DNA of 64,000 bases, from assembly GCF_012911925.1 (NCBI RefSeq), contig NZ_JAAXKY010000002.1:1-64000 (forward strand), written 5' to 3'. Origin of the DNA: Pseudonocardia xinjiangensis. GTDB taxonomy: Bacteria > Actinomycetota > Actinomycetes > Mycobacteriales > Pseudonocardiaceae. Each line of letters opens with the position of its first letter. The first letter of the stretch is position 1. Positions 53,342 to 63,195 of this stretch are shown piece after piece. The notes below the pieces were generated by a model. It saw only the letters and a list, made by a program, of their open reading frames with translations, made no database searches and was not told where the DNA came from. The position numbers and the translations under genes are program-made.

Positions 53342-54238
53342 ATGACCACACCCTCGGTGACGGCCGTCAATGCGGCGCTTCGCGGGTTGCTGCACCCGTT
53401 CAGCGTGGAGGTCACGCCACGGGAGGCGTCGAAGCTGCCGCCGCTGTCGGACGTCCTGGACCCGGGCACGGCCGTGTACCTCACGTTCCTGCCGCGCAAC
53501 CGGTGGCAGCAGACGGTGGCGGCCGCCCGCTGGGTGGCGGACGCCGGTATGCGGCCCGTGCCGCACCTCGCGGCCCGTGCGGTGCCCGACCACGACTCCC
53601 TGCGCCGCATGTTGGCCGACCTCGCCGTCGTCGGTGTCGCGGACCTGCTGGTCGTCGCCGGCGGGGTGGACCCCGTCGGGGAGTTCCACGAGTCGGCCCA
53701 GATCCTCGACTCGGGATGTCTGGAGGAGGCCGGGATCCGCCGCATCGGCGTCGCGGGCCACCCCGAGGGGCACCCGGACGTCGCCGACGACGAGCTGGCA
53801 CGCGCGTTGGCCACCAAGAACAGCATCGCCCGCGAGCGCGGGCTCGACATCCACCTGGTCACCCAGTTCTGCTTCGCCGCGGAGCCGATCATCGCGTGGG
53901 AACGGCGGATCCGCGAGGCGGGCAACGAGCTTCCCATCCGCGTCGGCCTGCCCGGGCTCACCTCACCGACCGAGCTGCTGCGGTTCGGCCTGTCCTGCGG
54001 GGTGGGCCCCTCACTGAAGGTGCTACGCCAACAGACCGGCGGTCTCTTCAAGCTCGCCACCACATCGACCTACCACCCTGACGAGACCCTGCTGGACGTG
54101 GCGGCCGCCGTGGCCGCCGATCCCGGAAGCCTCATCCAAGCCGTGCACTTCTTCCCGTTCGGGTCGCTGGTCCCGACCGCAGAGTGGGCGACGGGCCTGC
54201 GCACCCGCCACACCCCGAGATCGAGCAGGAGCGCCTGA
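53342..54238 (+). CDS. metF: methylenetetrahydrofolate reductase-like protein
   Basis: 298 residues, TIM-barrel MTHFR family: FSVEVTPREASKLPP at the N-terminus, PHLAARAVPDHDSL, a GVDPVGEFHESAQIL segment, GVAGHPEGHPD, TKNSIARERGLDIHLVTQFCF. It interconverts methylene- and methyl-THF with FAD. GGGGAGG precedes the ATG. The gene sits between the demethylating flavoprotein and formate-THF ligase and so is more likely a catabolic C1 enzyme than the housekeeping MetF. Confidence 0.82.
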   Translation: MTTPSVTAVNAALRGLLHPFSVEVTPREASKLPPLSDVLDPGTAVYLTFLPRNRWQQTVAAARWVADAGMRPVPHLAARAVPDHDSLRRMLADLAVVGVADLLVVAGGVDPVGEFHESAQILDSGCLEEAGIRRIGVAGHPEGHPDVADDELARALATKNSIARERGLDIHLVTQFCFAAEPIIAWERRIREAGNELPIRVGLPGLTSPTELLRFGLSCGVGPSLKVLRQQTGGLFKLATTSTYHPDETLLDVAAAVAADPGSLIQAVHFFPFGSLVPTAEWATGLRTRHTPRSSRSA

Positions 54239-55935
54239 TGTCCTTCTCTCCCAACCTCCGGATCGCCCAGTCTGCATCGCTCAAGCCGCTCGGTGACATC
54301 GCCGACGGGATGGGCATCGGGCCACACCTGCTCGAGGCGTACGGCGAGAACGTCGCCAAGATCAAGCTCAAGGCGATCGCCGAGCTGGCCGACCGGCCGC
54401 GGGCCAAGTACGTCGTGGTCTCCGCGGTGACGCCGACGCCGCTGGGTGAGGGGAAGACCACCACGACCGTCGGGCTCGGCCAGGCGATGGCGCACATCGG
54501 TCGGCGGGCCACTGTGGCCATCCGCCAGCCGTCGATGGGTCCGACGTTCGGGATCAAGGGCGGGGCCGCGGGCGGCGGCTACAGCCAGGTTGTGCCCATG
54601 GAGATCCTCAACCTGCACCTCACCGGCGACTTCCACGCAGTGACCGCGGCGCACAACCTGCTCTCGGCGATCCTGGACAACCACCTCTACCAGGGCAACG
54701 ATTCCGGCCTCGACCAGCACAACATCACCTGGCGCCGGGTGCTCGACGTCAACGACCGCGCGCTGCGCAACGTGATCGTCGGGCTGGGGAGCCGGATGGA
54801 TGGCATCCCCCGGCAGACCGCGTTCGACATCACCGCGGCCAGTGAGGTGATGGCGATCTTCGCGCTCGCGTCGTCGCTGCAGGAGATGCGGACGCGCTTC
54901 GGCCGGATCGTCGTCGGCTACACCGAGGACGGCAAGCCGGTGACGGCGGAGGACATCGGCGGCGCGGGCGCGATGACGGTGATCATGCGCGATGCGCTGA
55001 AGCCCAACCTCATGCAGACCCTCGAGAACACGCCCGTGCTCGTGCATGCGGGCCCGTTCGGCAACATCGCGCACGGAAACTCGTCGGTGGTCGCCGACCT
55101 CATCGGGATCCACGGGGGCGACTTCCTCGTCACCGAGGCAGGCTTCGGCGCCGACATGGGTGCCGAGCGGTTCTTCAACATCAAGTGTCGGGCCTCTGGC
55201 CTCACCCCGGACGCCGCCGTCGTCGTCGCGACCGTGCGCGCGCTCAAGGCGCACTCCGGCCATCACAATGTCGTCGCGGGCAGGCCGCTGCCCGAGGGCT
55301 TGCTCACCGAGAACCCGGACGAGGTGCACATCGGCGGGGCCAACCTGCGCAAGCAGATCGAGAACATCAGGCTGCACGGGGTATCGCCGGTGGTGGCGAT
55401 CAACGCGTTCCCGGACGACCACCCGTCCGAGCATGCGGCGATCGCGGAGATCGCGGCGGAGATGGGCGCGCGGGTCGCCGTGTGCACCCACTTCGCCGAG
55501 GGCGGGCGCGGGGCGCGGGAGCTCGCAGAGGCTGTGGCCGAGGCCGCGGAGGAGTCGTCGGACTTCCGGTTCCTCTACCCGGACTCGGCGTCGCTCAAGG
55601 AGAAGATCGAGACGATCGCCACGAAGGTCTACGGCGCCGATGGCGTCGACTACCACCCCGCCGCGGCCCGCCAGCTCGCTACCTACGAGCACAACGGATT
55701 CGGCGACCTCCCGGTCTGCATCGCCAAAACGCACCTGTCGCTGTCCTCCGACGCGTCGCTCAAAGGGGCGCCCACCGGCTGGCGCCTGCCGGTGCGCGAG
55801 GTGCGTGCCTCGGTCGGCGCAGGCTTCATCTACCCGATCTGCGGCGACATGCGCACGATGCCCGGCCTCGGCGCGCACCCGAACGCCCACCAGATCGACA
55901 TTGACGCCGAGGGCAACATCGTCAACCTCTTCTGA
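54238..55935 (+). CDS. fhs: formate-tetrahydrofolate ligase
   Basis: 565 residues, full length. N10-formyl-THF synthetase with nucleotide loop PLGEGKTTTT (68-77), IRQPSMGPTFGIKGGAAGGG, HNLLSAILDNHLYQGN and the C-terminal GDMRTMPGLG. In catabolic direction it recovers ATP from formyl-THF and releases formate. ATG overlaps the MetF stop (TGATG). Completes folate C1 oxidation with MetF; no folD is present in the window. Confidence 0.93.
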   Translation: MSFSPNLRIAQSASLKPLGDIADGMGIGPHLLEAYGENVAKIKLKAIAELADRPRAKYVVVSAVTPTPLGEGKTTTTVGLGQAMAHIGRRATVAIRQPSMGPTFGIKGGAAGGGYSQVVPMEILNLHLTGDFHAVTAAHNLLSAILDNHLYQGNDSGLDQHNITWRRVLDVNDRALRNVIVGLGSRMDGIPRQTAFDITAASEVMAIFALASSLQEMRTRFGRIVVGYTEDGKPVTAEDIGGAGAMTVIMRDALKPNLMQTLENTPVLVHAGPFGNIAHGNSSVVADLIGIHGGDFLVTEAGFGADMGAERFFNIKCRASGLTPDAAVVVATVRALKAHSGHHNVVAGRPLPEGLLTENPDEVHIGGANLRKQIENIRLHGVSPVVAINAFPDDHPSEHAAIAEIAAEMGARVAVCTHFAEGGRGARELAEAVAEAAEESSDFRFLYPDSASLKEKIETIATKVYGADGVDYHPAAARQLATYEHNGFGDLPVCIAKTHLSLSSDASLKGAPTGWRLPVREVRASVGAGFIYPICGDMRTMPGLGAHPNAHQIDIDAEGNIVNLF

Positions 55936-56130
55936 CCCGATTCCGCGAGTAGACCGGCGAGTAGACCGCTGGGTCAGCTCCCAGAGCCGGTCGTCGATCA
56001 GTCGCTGCTGTCGAGGCGTCATTGCCGAGGAGGATCAACGACTCGGACACCGACACACGGGTTCTGAAGACCAGGCCCGAGTCGTCCGACCGGGCTAACC
56101 CGCGGCCGTTCGTCGGCCGGGCCACCGAGT

Positions 56131-56147
56131 GTTTCACGTTGTGGAAC
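56131..56147. promoter_or_regulatory. IclR-type box in the BCCT upstream region
   Basis: GTTTCACGTTGTGGAAC, one mismatch in the left arm relative to GTTCCA-N5-TGGAAC. It precedes decayed genes; the nearest intact gene downstream is the transporter at 57246. Confidence 0.45.
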
Positions 56148-56639
56148 CTGCGACAGCGATGTCGGTGGCATACTGACACTCCCGCACAAGGACGTAGCGG
56201 ATGATGATCAGCGTCTTCATGCCTTGCTCTTTGCTGCACGGCACGTCGTACAAGCCGAAGGACACCTCTCCGGTGAGGCGCCGTGTGGCTGGGGGGCGGA
56301 TATCTACCTGCGCTGTGATGAGTTGCGTGAGGCGCTGTCAAACATCATCTCGGCGGGCCGCGGAGGTGGCGTCGCGCGGTCCGCCACCGCCGGAATCCTG
56401 GCAGCAGCCCTATGAGCAGGTTGCGGAGTTCGAGGACCGCCGCGATTTCGCGCTCCTGCAGCAGGCGCCCTTCCAAGACGTTGACCGGGTGGCGGTGCTG
56501 CCCGAGTTCGTGCAGGCCCATCGACTGCAGACGATGACTGATCTGCCAACACTGCTGTTGTTCAGCTACGGCGGCCCGCCCGAGAACCAGACACACTCGC
56601 ATTCCCAGGGCATCGTCGGAATGCGCCAGGCTTGCGGGC

Positions 56640-56880
56640 TCTGCGGGAACCTCGCTGCCGACGGAGCCGTCATTGCTACCGGTGGCGTACCGCGCCGGCT
56701 GCCGGCCGCCAACGGGCTGCTGGGCGTGCACGCATTGCGCACCGTGGAGCACACGGACGTTCTCCGCGCCGAGCCGACCGATGGTGCCCGTGTGGCCGCC
56801 CGACGGCGCCGGCCGGTGTCGCGTCGCCGCCTGGTACTGAGCGACGGTCAGCGACTGCGCGTCGACGTTGTCGCGTTCGG
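56640..56880 (+). pseudogene. FAD ferredoxin-reductase remnant
   Basis: Reads GAVIATGGVPRRLPAANGL, GVHALRTVEHTDVLRA and then RLVLSDGQRLRVDVV, the segment around the second dinucleotide fold of a ferredoxin reductase, but with the NAD-binding loop deleted. Confidence 0.55.
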
Positions 56881-56899
56881 GGCGAGCGCCTCCTCGACC

Positions 56900-57060
56900 C
56901 CGTCGTTTCTCCCTCGACGGTGGCCCGTGGGACGTCGACCTCAACATGTGGATCGTCGGCCACGCCCACGAGGGGGATCGTCATCGACGCCGCGCACGAC
57001 GTCGAGAAGATCGCGCTCGGGGTCGGCGGGCGCCGGCGATTGGGATGGCGAACGTACGAG
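56900..57060 (+). pseudogene. MBL-fold hydrolase N-terminal remnant
   Basis: SLDGGPWDVDLNMWIVG, then in a shifted frame IVIDAAHDVEKIALGVGGRR: the first strands of an MBL-fold protein of the kind often found beside mycothiol-dependent formaldehyde dehydrogenase. The metal-binding HxHxDH part is missing. Confidence 0.5.
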
Positions 57061-57245
57061 CACGGAGTCAATCCGGCGTCCAGCGCGGAGGTGCCGCACC
57101 TGGCGAAGCGGATTGCACAGGGGCACTGACATGTATGCCGTCTGCCTGACCTGTCCAGTTGCAATCGGCGTTATTGGCACACTCCATCTCACTTCGGCCC
57201 CACGAACCGACCGTCCGACCCGTACGTCGCGAGGAGGCTGTCGCC

Positions 57246-59006
57246 ATGGTATTACCCCACCACCACGAGCACGCCGACGCTGGGGTTCCGCCACCGTTCG
57301 AGCCACCGTCGCTCGCCGCCTCGGCTGAGGAGCATTACCCAGTCGACCGAGTGATCTTCAGTGTGGCCGCCGTGCTCGTCATCGCGTTCATCGCCTGGGG
57401 CACGCTCCGCACCCAGACGCTGAGCAGGGTGGCGAGCACCGTGCTCGGCGGGTTGATGACCGGTGGCGGCTGGGCCTTCGTGCTCGCCGCAAGCGGCTTT
57501 GTCGTGTTCGCGCTGTGGCTGGCGTTCAGCAAGTACGGCCGGATCCCGCTGGGCCGCGAGAACGAGCCGCCGGAATTCCGCACCGTCTCCTGGATCGCGA
57601 TGATGTTCAGCGCCGGGATGGGCATCGGCCTGATGTTCTACGGCGTCGCCGAGCCCTTGTCGCACTTCGTCTCGCCCCCGCCCGGCACGGCGCAGCCTGG
57701 AACACCGGAGGCGCTTGATGTCGCAATGGCGACCACGCTGTTCCACTGGACTGTGCACCCGTGGGCGATCTATGCCGTCGTCGGCCTGGCTATCGCCTAC
57801 AGCACCTTCCGACGCGGGCGCTGCCAGCTGATCAGCTCCACCTTTGCGCCGCTGTTCGGCCGGCGCGGCTCCAGCGGCGCGTTCGGGCGCGCCGTCGACA
57901 TCCTGGCGATCTTCGCGACGCTGTTCGGTTCAGCCGCCTCGCTCGGGCTCGGGGCGCTGCAGATCGGCGGCGGCCTGGTGGCGGGCGGGTTCATGGCCTC
58001 GGTCGGCACGGGGCTGCTCGTTGCGATCATCGTGGTGCTGACCATCGCGTTCATCGCCTCTGCCGTCACCGGGGTGGCCAAAGGCATCCAATGGCTGTCG
58101 AACATCAACATGGTGCTGGCCGCGGTGCTCACGATCGTCGTGTTCGTAGGCGGACCGACCGTTTTCATCCTCAACCTCCTACCCACCATGATCGGAGACT
58201 ACTTCGGCAACCTTGCCCAGATGGCCGCACGCACCGCGGCGACCGGCGGTGACGCCACAGCCGAATGGCTATCCGGCTGGACGGTCTTCTACTGGGCCTG
58301 GTGGATCTCGTGGACGCCGTTCGTGGGCATGTTCATCGCGCGCATCAGCCGCGGCCGCACGATCCGCCAGTTCATCGCGGGCGTCGTGCTCATCCCGAGC
58401 ACGGTGAGCCTGCTCTGGTTCGCGGTCTTCGGCGGCGCGGCGATCGCCGCCCAGCGAGGCGGCATCGACCTCGCGTCGCAGTCCATCGAGGGCCAACTCT
58501 TCGGGCTACTGAACACCCTGCCCCTCGGCGGCCTGCTCGGCATAGTAGCCATGACACTGGTTGCGATCTTCTTCGTGTCGGGCGCCGACGCGGCATCCGT
58601 AGTCATGGGCACGCTGTCGCAGGGTGGCACCATCCATCCCTCGCGCGGCATCGTCGTGTTCTGGGGCGCCGTGCTCGGCGCCATCGCAACGATCATGCTG
58701 CTGGTCGGCGGGAATGACGCGTTGTCCGGCATTCAGAACATCACCATCATCATGGCGGCACCGTTCGTGCTCGTCATGGTCCTGATGTGCGTGGCGTTGA
58801 CGAAGGACCTGCGCAACGACCCACTGATGCGCCGGACGCACCGCTGCACCACCGCCATCGAGCAGGCCGTCGAGTTCGGCACGCAGAACTACGGCGACCG
58901 CTTCTACCTCCCGGTCAAACCGCACCCGGATCGGGCGTCCGCCCCCCAGATCCGGGGACGGCGCGAAGTGACCGGCGGGTCCGGCGCGAGAGAAGGACCC
59001 GGCTAG
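57246..59006 (+). CDS. BCCT family betaine/choline/carnitine transporter
   Basis: 586 residues, twelve membrane helices. Signature features are FSAGMGIGLMFYGVAEPLSH (unwound helix binding the substrate), the FHWTVHPWAIYAVVGL tryptophan-rich helix and WTVFYWAWWISWTPFVGMFIA split into its usual aromatic box. BCCT carriers take up quaternary amines with Na+ or H+. ATG at 57246 follows AGGAGG. The C-terminal tail is short, arguing for nutrient uptake rather than osmosensing. Supplies the demethylation genes around it. Confidence 0.92.
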   Translation: MVLPHHHEHADAGVPPPFEPPSLAASAEEHYPVDRVIFSVAAVLVIAFIAWGTLRTQTLSRVASTVLGGLMTGGGWAFVLAASGFVVFALWLAFSKYGRIPLGRENEPPEFRTVSWIAMMFSAGMGIGLMFYGVAEPLSHFVSPPPGTAQPGTPEALDVAMATTLFHWTVHPWAIYAVVGLAIAYSTFRRGRCQLISSTFAPLFGRRGSSGAFGRAVDILAIFATLFGSAASLGLGALQIGGGLVAGGFMASVGTGLLVAIIVVLTIAFIASAVTGVAKGIQWLSNINMVLAAVLTIVVFVGGPTVFILNLLPTMIGDYFGNLAQMAARTAATGGDATAEWLSGWTVFYWAWWISWTPFVGMFIARISRGRTIRQFIAGVVLIPSTVSLLWFAVFGGAAIAAQRGGIDLASQSIEGQLFGLLNTLPLGGLLGIVAMTLVAIFFVSGADAASVVMGTLSQGGTIHPSRGIVVFWGAVLGAIATIMLLVGGNDALSGIQNITIIMAAPFVLVMVLMCVALTKDLRNDPLMRRTHRCTTAIEQAVEFGTQNYGDRFYLPVKPHPDRASAPQIRGRREVTGGSGAREGPG

Positions 59007-59460
59007 CCGTGTCGCGCGTCGACCTGGCCGACAGGGCCAGGTAAGCAAGCGCGCGGGCCCGACGAAGGGCGCACGCGCACTTCATCGACTGAGGCTCCGG
59101 CCGACTGGTGATGCTCCGTCACTGGGGTTGCCGCCCGCGTTGCTCGTCGTGCTGGGCCTGCTTCGGGTTCCTCGCGCCCATCGTCCACGAAGTGCGTGCA
59201 CACGGTCGACCGCGCGCCCATCGACTCGGCAATCTCGGTGCTCGTCGCGCGCTCATGGCCGAGCGAGCCGTGACTCGATACGGCGCGAACCAGGTGCTCC
59301 GGCAAGTGGCAGCCGACCGGGGCCGGCTCGAGGAGGCTGCGCAGGTGGTAACGCTCCGGTGAATGCGGCTCAACCGGGCGTCATGCCTGTGACCGGCATG
59401 CTCCAGGTGGCCGCCGTCAGCGGTATCGACGCGGGGCCTGTGCTGCGACTGCAAAGGCCC
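59007..59460. other. intergenic between BCCT and IclR 4
   Basis: No gene supported. Short open frames on both strands lack motifs and ribosome sites. Confidence 0.4.
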
Positions 59461-60252
59461 TTAACCGAAGTGGCCGAGCCGGGCGCTGATTTCCCTGGCG
59501 CCCTCGACGAGGTGTACAGCCACGGCGGGGAAGGACTCGGCTGTGAGCCGGTAGGCGGGCCCGGACACTCCAACCGCAGCAACCACCTCCCCGGTTCCGT
59601 CGTGGACCGGTGCGGCGATGGCATTGAGGCCGATCTCGAGCTCCTCGGCCGTGGAGGCCCAACCCTGCTCACGCACTTTCGCCAGCTCTGCCTTCAGCAG
59701 TGTCGGCTTCGTAACGGTGTGCGAGGTGTAGCGATGCAGCTGGGAAGCCAGAACCTTCTTCAGGGTCACAGGGTCCGTGCAGGCCAGGAGTATCTTGCCG
59801 CTCGCGGTCGCGTGTAGCGGAGTGCGCTGACCGAGCCAGTTGCGACCAGTGATCGCCGACGGTGCGTACTCCTGGAGGATGCTCGTCGCCTCGCCGCTAT
59901 CGAGGATCGCGACGTCGACCGCCTCGCCCAGTTCCGTGGCCAGGCGCCGGCACACGGACCGACTCTCGGTCGGCAACTCCAGTCGCGCGGCCGTTGCAGC
60001 CGCCAGTCGGAGGACGCCCAGCCCGAGGCGGTACTTGCCCCGCTCGCCGTCCTGTTCGACGAGGCTTCCGTTCTCGAGCGCGGAGATCACCCGGAATGCC
60101 GTTGATTTGTGCACGCCGAGCTCGGCGGCCACCTCAGTGACCCTTGTACCCCCCCGCTGCGCGAGCAGGTGCAAGACCGCGATAGCCCGATCCACCGACT
60201 GGACCTGGGACCGCCCGGACTCGCTGCCACCGCTCACTGAACTGTTCGCCAC
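59461..60252 (-). CDS. IclR family regulator 4
   Basis: About 263 residues. HTH GTRVTEVAAELGVHKSTAFRVI and effector domain with HATASGKILLACTDP and AAVGVSGPAYRL. The start is uncertain: GTG at 60252, GTG 60237 or ATG 60324, none with a good ribosome site. Divergent from glyA across 440 bp containing a 17-bp IclR-type box, so it probably controls the serine-forming genes. Confidence 0.85.
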   Translation of the reverse strand: MANSSVSGGSESGRSQVQSVDRAIAVLHLLAQRGGTRVTEVAAELGVHKSTAFRVISALENGSLVEQDGERGKYRLGLGVLRLAAATAARLELPTESRSVCRRLATELGEAVDVAILDSGEATSILQEYAPSAITGRNWLGQRTPLHATASGKILLACTDPVTLKKVLASQLHRYTSHTVTKPTLLKAELAKVREQGWASTAEELEIGLNAIAAPVHDGTGEVVAAVGVSGPAYRLTAESFPAVAVHLVEGAREISARLGHFG

Positions 60253-60346
60253 CTTCCGGGCTGTATACCCCAGCCACCGCGACCGAGCAGGAGCCTTGAC
60301 ACGACCGCGGCGCAAACTTACCATCACGTTGCGCTGATCGCGATTG

Positions 60347-60363
60347 GTTGCATAATGTGGAAC
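60347..60363. promoter_or_regulatory. IclR-type box between IclR 4 and glyA
   Basis: GTTGCATAATGTGGAAC, fourth copy of the motif, one to two bases off in the left arm. The remaining 330 bases to glyA show no gene. Confidence 0.5.
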
Positions 60364-60696
60364 ACAGCACTGTCGACGGAGCCTCTCTCTCCGCGCCACG
60401 GCCAAGGCGTCTCGTCACATCGACACCCATCGAATTCACCGGGTTGCGAGCAGGACTTCGCCACCGCCGAGGGGTGCCAGTTCGCGGCCAGCTCGAGGGC
60501 GTACGCCACCGGCGGGGTGCTCAGTGCCCAGCGAGCACCACATCGGCCTGTTCCACGAGTGGGTCACCTGGCACCTCGATATGTACGTCGGACACGCGTC
60601 GTGGCCCCACGCCCGTCCCGGGGTCACCGCCGGACGCGGTCACGGGCGCGGAACAAGGTCCGGGTCGCGAAACTCCCGAGATGGGACAGGTGAGTA

Positions 60697-62025
60697 ATGG
60701 CCGTGCAGACGACCAAGCCACGCCGCGGCGCTGACCCGGTGTTGAGCCGGAGCCTGGCCGAGACCGACCCCGAGGTACAGATGGCGATCTCGGCAGAGCT
60801 GGCGCGCCAGGAGTCGGGCCTGGAGATGATCGCGAGCGAGAACTTTGCTCCGCTCGCCGTCATGCAGGCCCAAGGTTCGGTTCTCACCAACAAGTACGCC
60901 GAGGGCTACCCCGGGCGTCGCTACTACGGCGGCTGCGACCACGTCGACGTCATCGAGCAGCTCGCAATAGACCGCCTCAAGGCCCTGTTCGGCGCCGACT
61001 ACGCGAATGTGCAGCCGCACTCAGGCGCCCAGGCGAACGCCGCCACCATGGCCGCGCTCCTGCACCCCGGCGACACCATCCTCGGTCTCGACCTCGCGAA
61101 CGGCGGCCACCTCACGCACGGCATGCGACTGAACTTCTCGGGCCGGCTGTACCGGGTCGCGGCGTATCACGTCCGGGAGGACGACCACCTCGTGGACATG
61201 GACGAGGTGGAGCGACTGGCCCGCAAACAGCGGCCCAGGATGATCATCGCAGGGTGGTCGGCTTACCCGCGCCACCTCGACTTCGCCGCCTTCCGCCGGA
61301 TAGCCGACGAGGTCGGCGCCTACTTGATGGTGGACATGGCGCACTTCGCCGGGCTCGTTGCCGCAGGTCTGCACCCGTCGCCGCTGCCGTATGCCCACGT
61401 CGTCACCTCCACCACGCACAAGACGCTCGGCGGGCCGCGCGGAGGGGTCATCCTGGCCACGGAGTGTGAGCCGGATCTGCGCAAGAAGCTCAACTCCAAT
61501 GTCTTCCCAGGGCAGCAGGGCGGCCCCCTCGAGCACGTAATCGCCGCCAAGGCCGTGGCGTTCAAGCTCGCTGCGGGTGACGCGTTCCGCGACCGTCAGT
61601 TGCGGACGATCGAGGGCGCCAGGCTGCTCGCCGACCGCCTGCTCGCTCAGGACTCTCGTGCCGCCGGCATCGGTGTGGTCAGCGGCGGGACCGACGTGCA
61701 CCTGGTCCTGGTCGACCTGCGGGCCTCAGAGCTTGACGGCAAGCAGGCCGAGGACCGCCTGGAGCGGGTGGGCATCACCGTCAACCGCAACGCCGTGCCG
61801 TTCGACCCCCGGCCGCCGATGGTCAGCTCCGGTGTCCGGATCGGGACACCGGCGCTCGCCGCGCGGGGCCTCGATGCGCCCGCGTTCGCGATGGTCGCCG
61901 ACATCGTCGCCGAGGCGCTACGTCCGTCGACCGGCGAGCGCGCGCTCGATGCGTTGCGCGACCGCGTAGCGGCGGTGGCGGCCGCCCACCCCCTCTACCC
62001 GATGCTGAAGGAGACCTGGCGATGA
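60697..62025 (+). CDS. glyA: serine hydroxymethyltransferase
   Basis: 442 residues. PLP enzyme joining glycine and methylene-THF to serine. [37 protein letters not shown] and the PLP lysine in [14 protein letters not shown] (Lys242) are intact. AGGTGA precedes the ATG. Clustered with sdaA and the demethylation genes, it acts as the C1-trapping catabolic isozyme rather than the housekeeping one. Confidence 0.93.
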   Translation: MAVQTTKPRRGADPVLSRSLAETDPEVQMAISAELARQESGLEMIASENFAPLAVMQAQGSVLTNKYAEGYPGRRYYGGCDHVDVIEQLAIDRLKALFGADYANVQPHSGAQANAATMAALLHPGDTILGLDLANGGHLTHGMRLNFSGRLYRVAAYHVREDDHLVDMDEVERLARKQRPRMIIAGWSAYPRHLDFAAFRRIADEVGAYLMVDMAHFAGLVAAGLHPSPLPYAHVVTSTTHKTLGGPRGGVILATECEPDLRKKLNSNVFPGQQGGPLEHVIAAKAVAFKLAAGDAFRDRQLRTIEGARLLADRLLAQDSRAAGIGVVSGGTDVHLVLVDLRASELDGKQAEDRLERVGITVNRNAVPFDPRPPMVSSGVRIGTPALAARGLDAPAFAMVADIVAEALRPSTGERALDALRDRVAAVAAAHPLYPMLKETWR

Positions 62026-62174
62026 CGTTGGTCGACAGTGACCCGGTCCGGCCCTTCTCGATCTACCTCGGGATTTACTACCTCCGCCACGTCGGCCCCG
62101 ACTACGTCTCCTGCTCACCGTTCCGCATCCCCCTCGCCCGCCTCGAAGCCAGGCGCGGCGGCAGGAAGCGATGA
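62022..62174 (+). pseudogene. 50-codon frame ending in a PPDK C-terminal remnant
   Basis: ATG overlaps the glyA stop (ATGA). The second half, DYVSCSPFRIPLARLEA, is the invariant C-terminus of pyruvate, phosphate dikinase, the rest of which (about 850 residues) is missing. It may be translated as a junk peptide. PPDK would have turned the pyruvate made by sdaA into PEP. Confidence 0.65.
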
Positions 62175-62181
62175 ACACCCG

Positions 62182-63153
62182 ATGGCCGGACAGGTGATCG
62201 GCAGCGCGGGCCGCACGGAGCTGGGCCGGCGCGGCAACCAGTCCGAGCGTGTGGACCGCGACGGACGCGGCTGGCTGCCCCTGCCGGCTACCGGGCCCCC
62301 CTCGACCCGCGCTGCGGCGTCCACTCCGGCGGCTGCGGTGCTCGCCTCGTCGCGCGCTCTCGTGTGCGGGATTCTCAACGTCACCCCCGATTCCTTCTAC
62401 GACGGCGGCCGCTACACCGATTACGCCGCGGCGGTGGAGCACGGCCGCCGAATCGCGGCCGAGGGAGCTGACCTGATCGATGTCGGAGGCGAGTCGACCC
62501 GACCGGGTGCTCGGCCGCCGACCGTCGAGGACGAACTGGCCCGGGTGGTACCGGTCATCGAGTCGCTGTCCCGGTCCGTCGCTGTCCCGCTGTCGGTGGA
62601 TACGTCCCGGCCGGAGGTGATGCGGGAAGCGGCACGGGCTGGAGCAACGATGATCAACGACGTGCGGGCACTGCGTCTGCCCGGCGCCCTCGCGGCGGCC
62701 GCTGAGCTCGATTTACCGGTCTGCCTGATGCACATGCTGGGTGAGCCGGACCGCATGCAGCACCACCCCGTATACAACGATGTCGTCGTCGATGTCCAAC
62801 AGTTCCTCGCCGAGCGGCTACGGGCCTGCGAGCGCGTCGGCATGGACCGCGGGCAGCTCGTGGTAGATCCCGGATTCGGGTTCGGCAAGACCCTCGATCA
62901 CAATCTGCGGCTCCTCAGGGAGCTGCACGAACTGGTGGAACTCGGCGTCCGCATCATGGTCGGGCTGTCCCGCAAGGGAATGATCGGTGCAGTCACCGGG
63001 CGTCCCGTGGACGGACGGTCGACCGGTTCGGTGGCAGCCGCCATGATCGCCGCCCAGCGCGGCGCGAGCGTCTTCCGCGTCCACGACGTCGCCGCCACCC
63101 GCGACGTGCTGGCGGTGCTGGCCGCCGTCGAGCACCACGAGGAACCGCCGTAG
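62182..63153 (+). CDS. folP: dihydropteroate synthase
   Basis: 323 residues from ATG 62182; the conserved part begins at LVCGILNVTPDSFYDGG after a 50-residue Ala/Pro-rich extension. DVGGESTRPGA, SVDTSRPEVM, MINDVRAL, DPGFGFGKTLDHN and GLSRKGMIG are the pterin and pABA sites. It makes the folate core. A second DHPS inside a catabolic cluster probably boosts tetrahydrofolate supply for demethylation. The start may be elsewhere since the ribosome site is poor. Confidence 0.88.
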   Translation: MAGQVIGSAGRTELGRRGNQSERVDRDGRGWLPLPATGPPSTRAAASTPAAAVLASSRALVCGILNVTPDSFYDGGRYTDYAAAVEHGRRIAAEGADLIDVGGESTRPGARPPTVEDELARVVPVIESLSRSVAVPLSVDTSRPEVMREAARAGATMINDVRALRLPGALAAAAELDLPVCLMHMLGEPDRMQHHPVYNDVVVDVQQFLAERLRACERVGMDRGQLVVDPGFGFGKTLDHNLRLLRELHELVELGVRIMVGLSRKGMIGAVTGRPVDGRSTGSVAAAMIAAQRGASVFRVHDVAATRDVLAVLAAVEHHEEPP

Positions 63154-63195
63154 CCCGCTCCGCGTACCAACCTGGCTCCTTTGGGGAAGGCAGAC

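Larger units (their letters stand above)
55936..57245. other. 1.3-kb decayed stretch before the BCCT gene
   Basis: No intact gene. It holds a tandem GCGAGTAGACCG pair near 55945, an IclR-type box at 56131, and remnants of a ferredoxin-reductase and an MBL-fold gene described separately. The segment 56200-56420 has an open frame of unknown origin. Confidence 0.5.
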
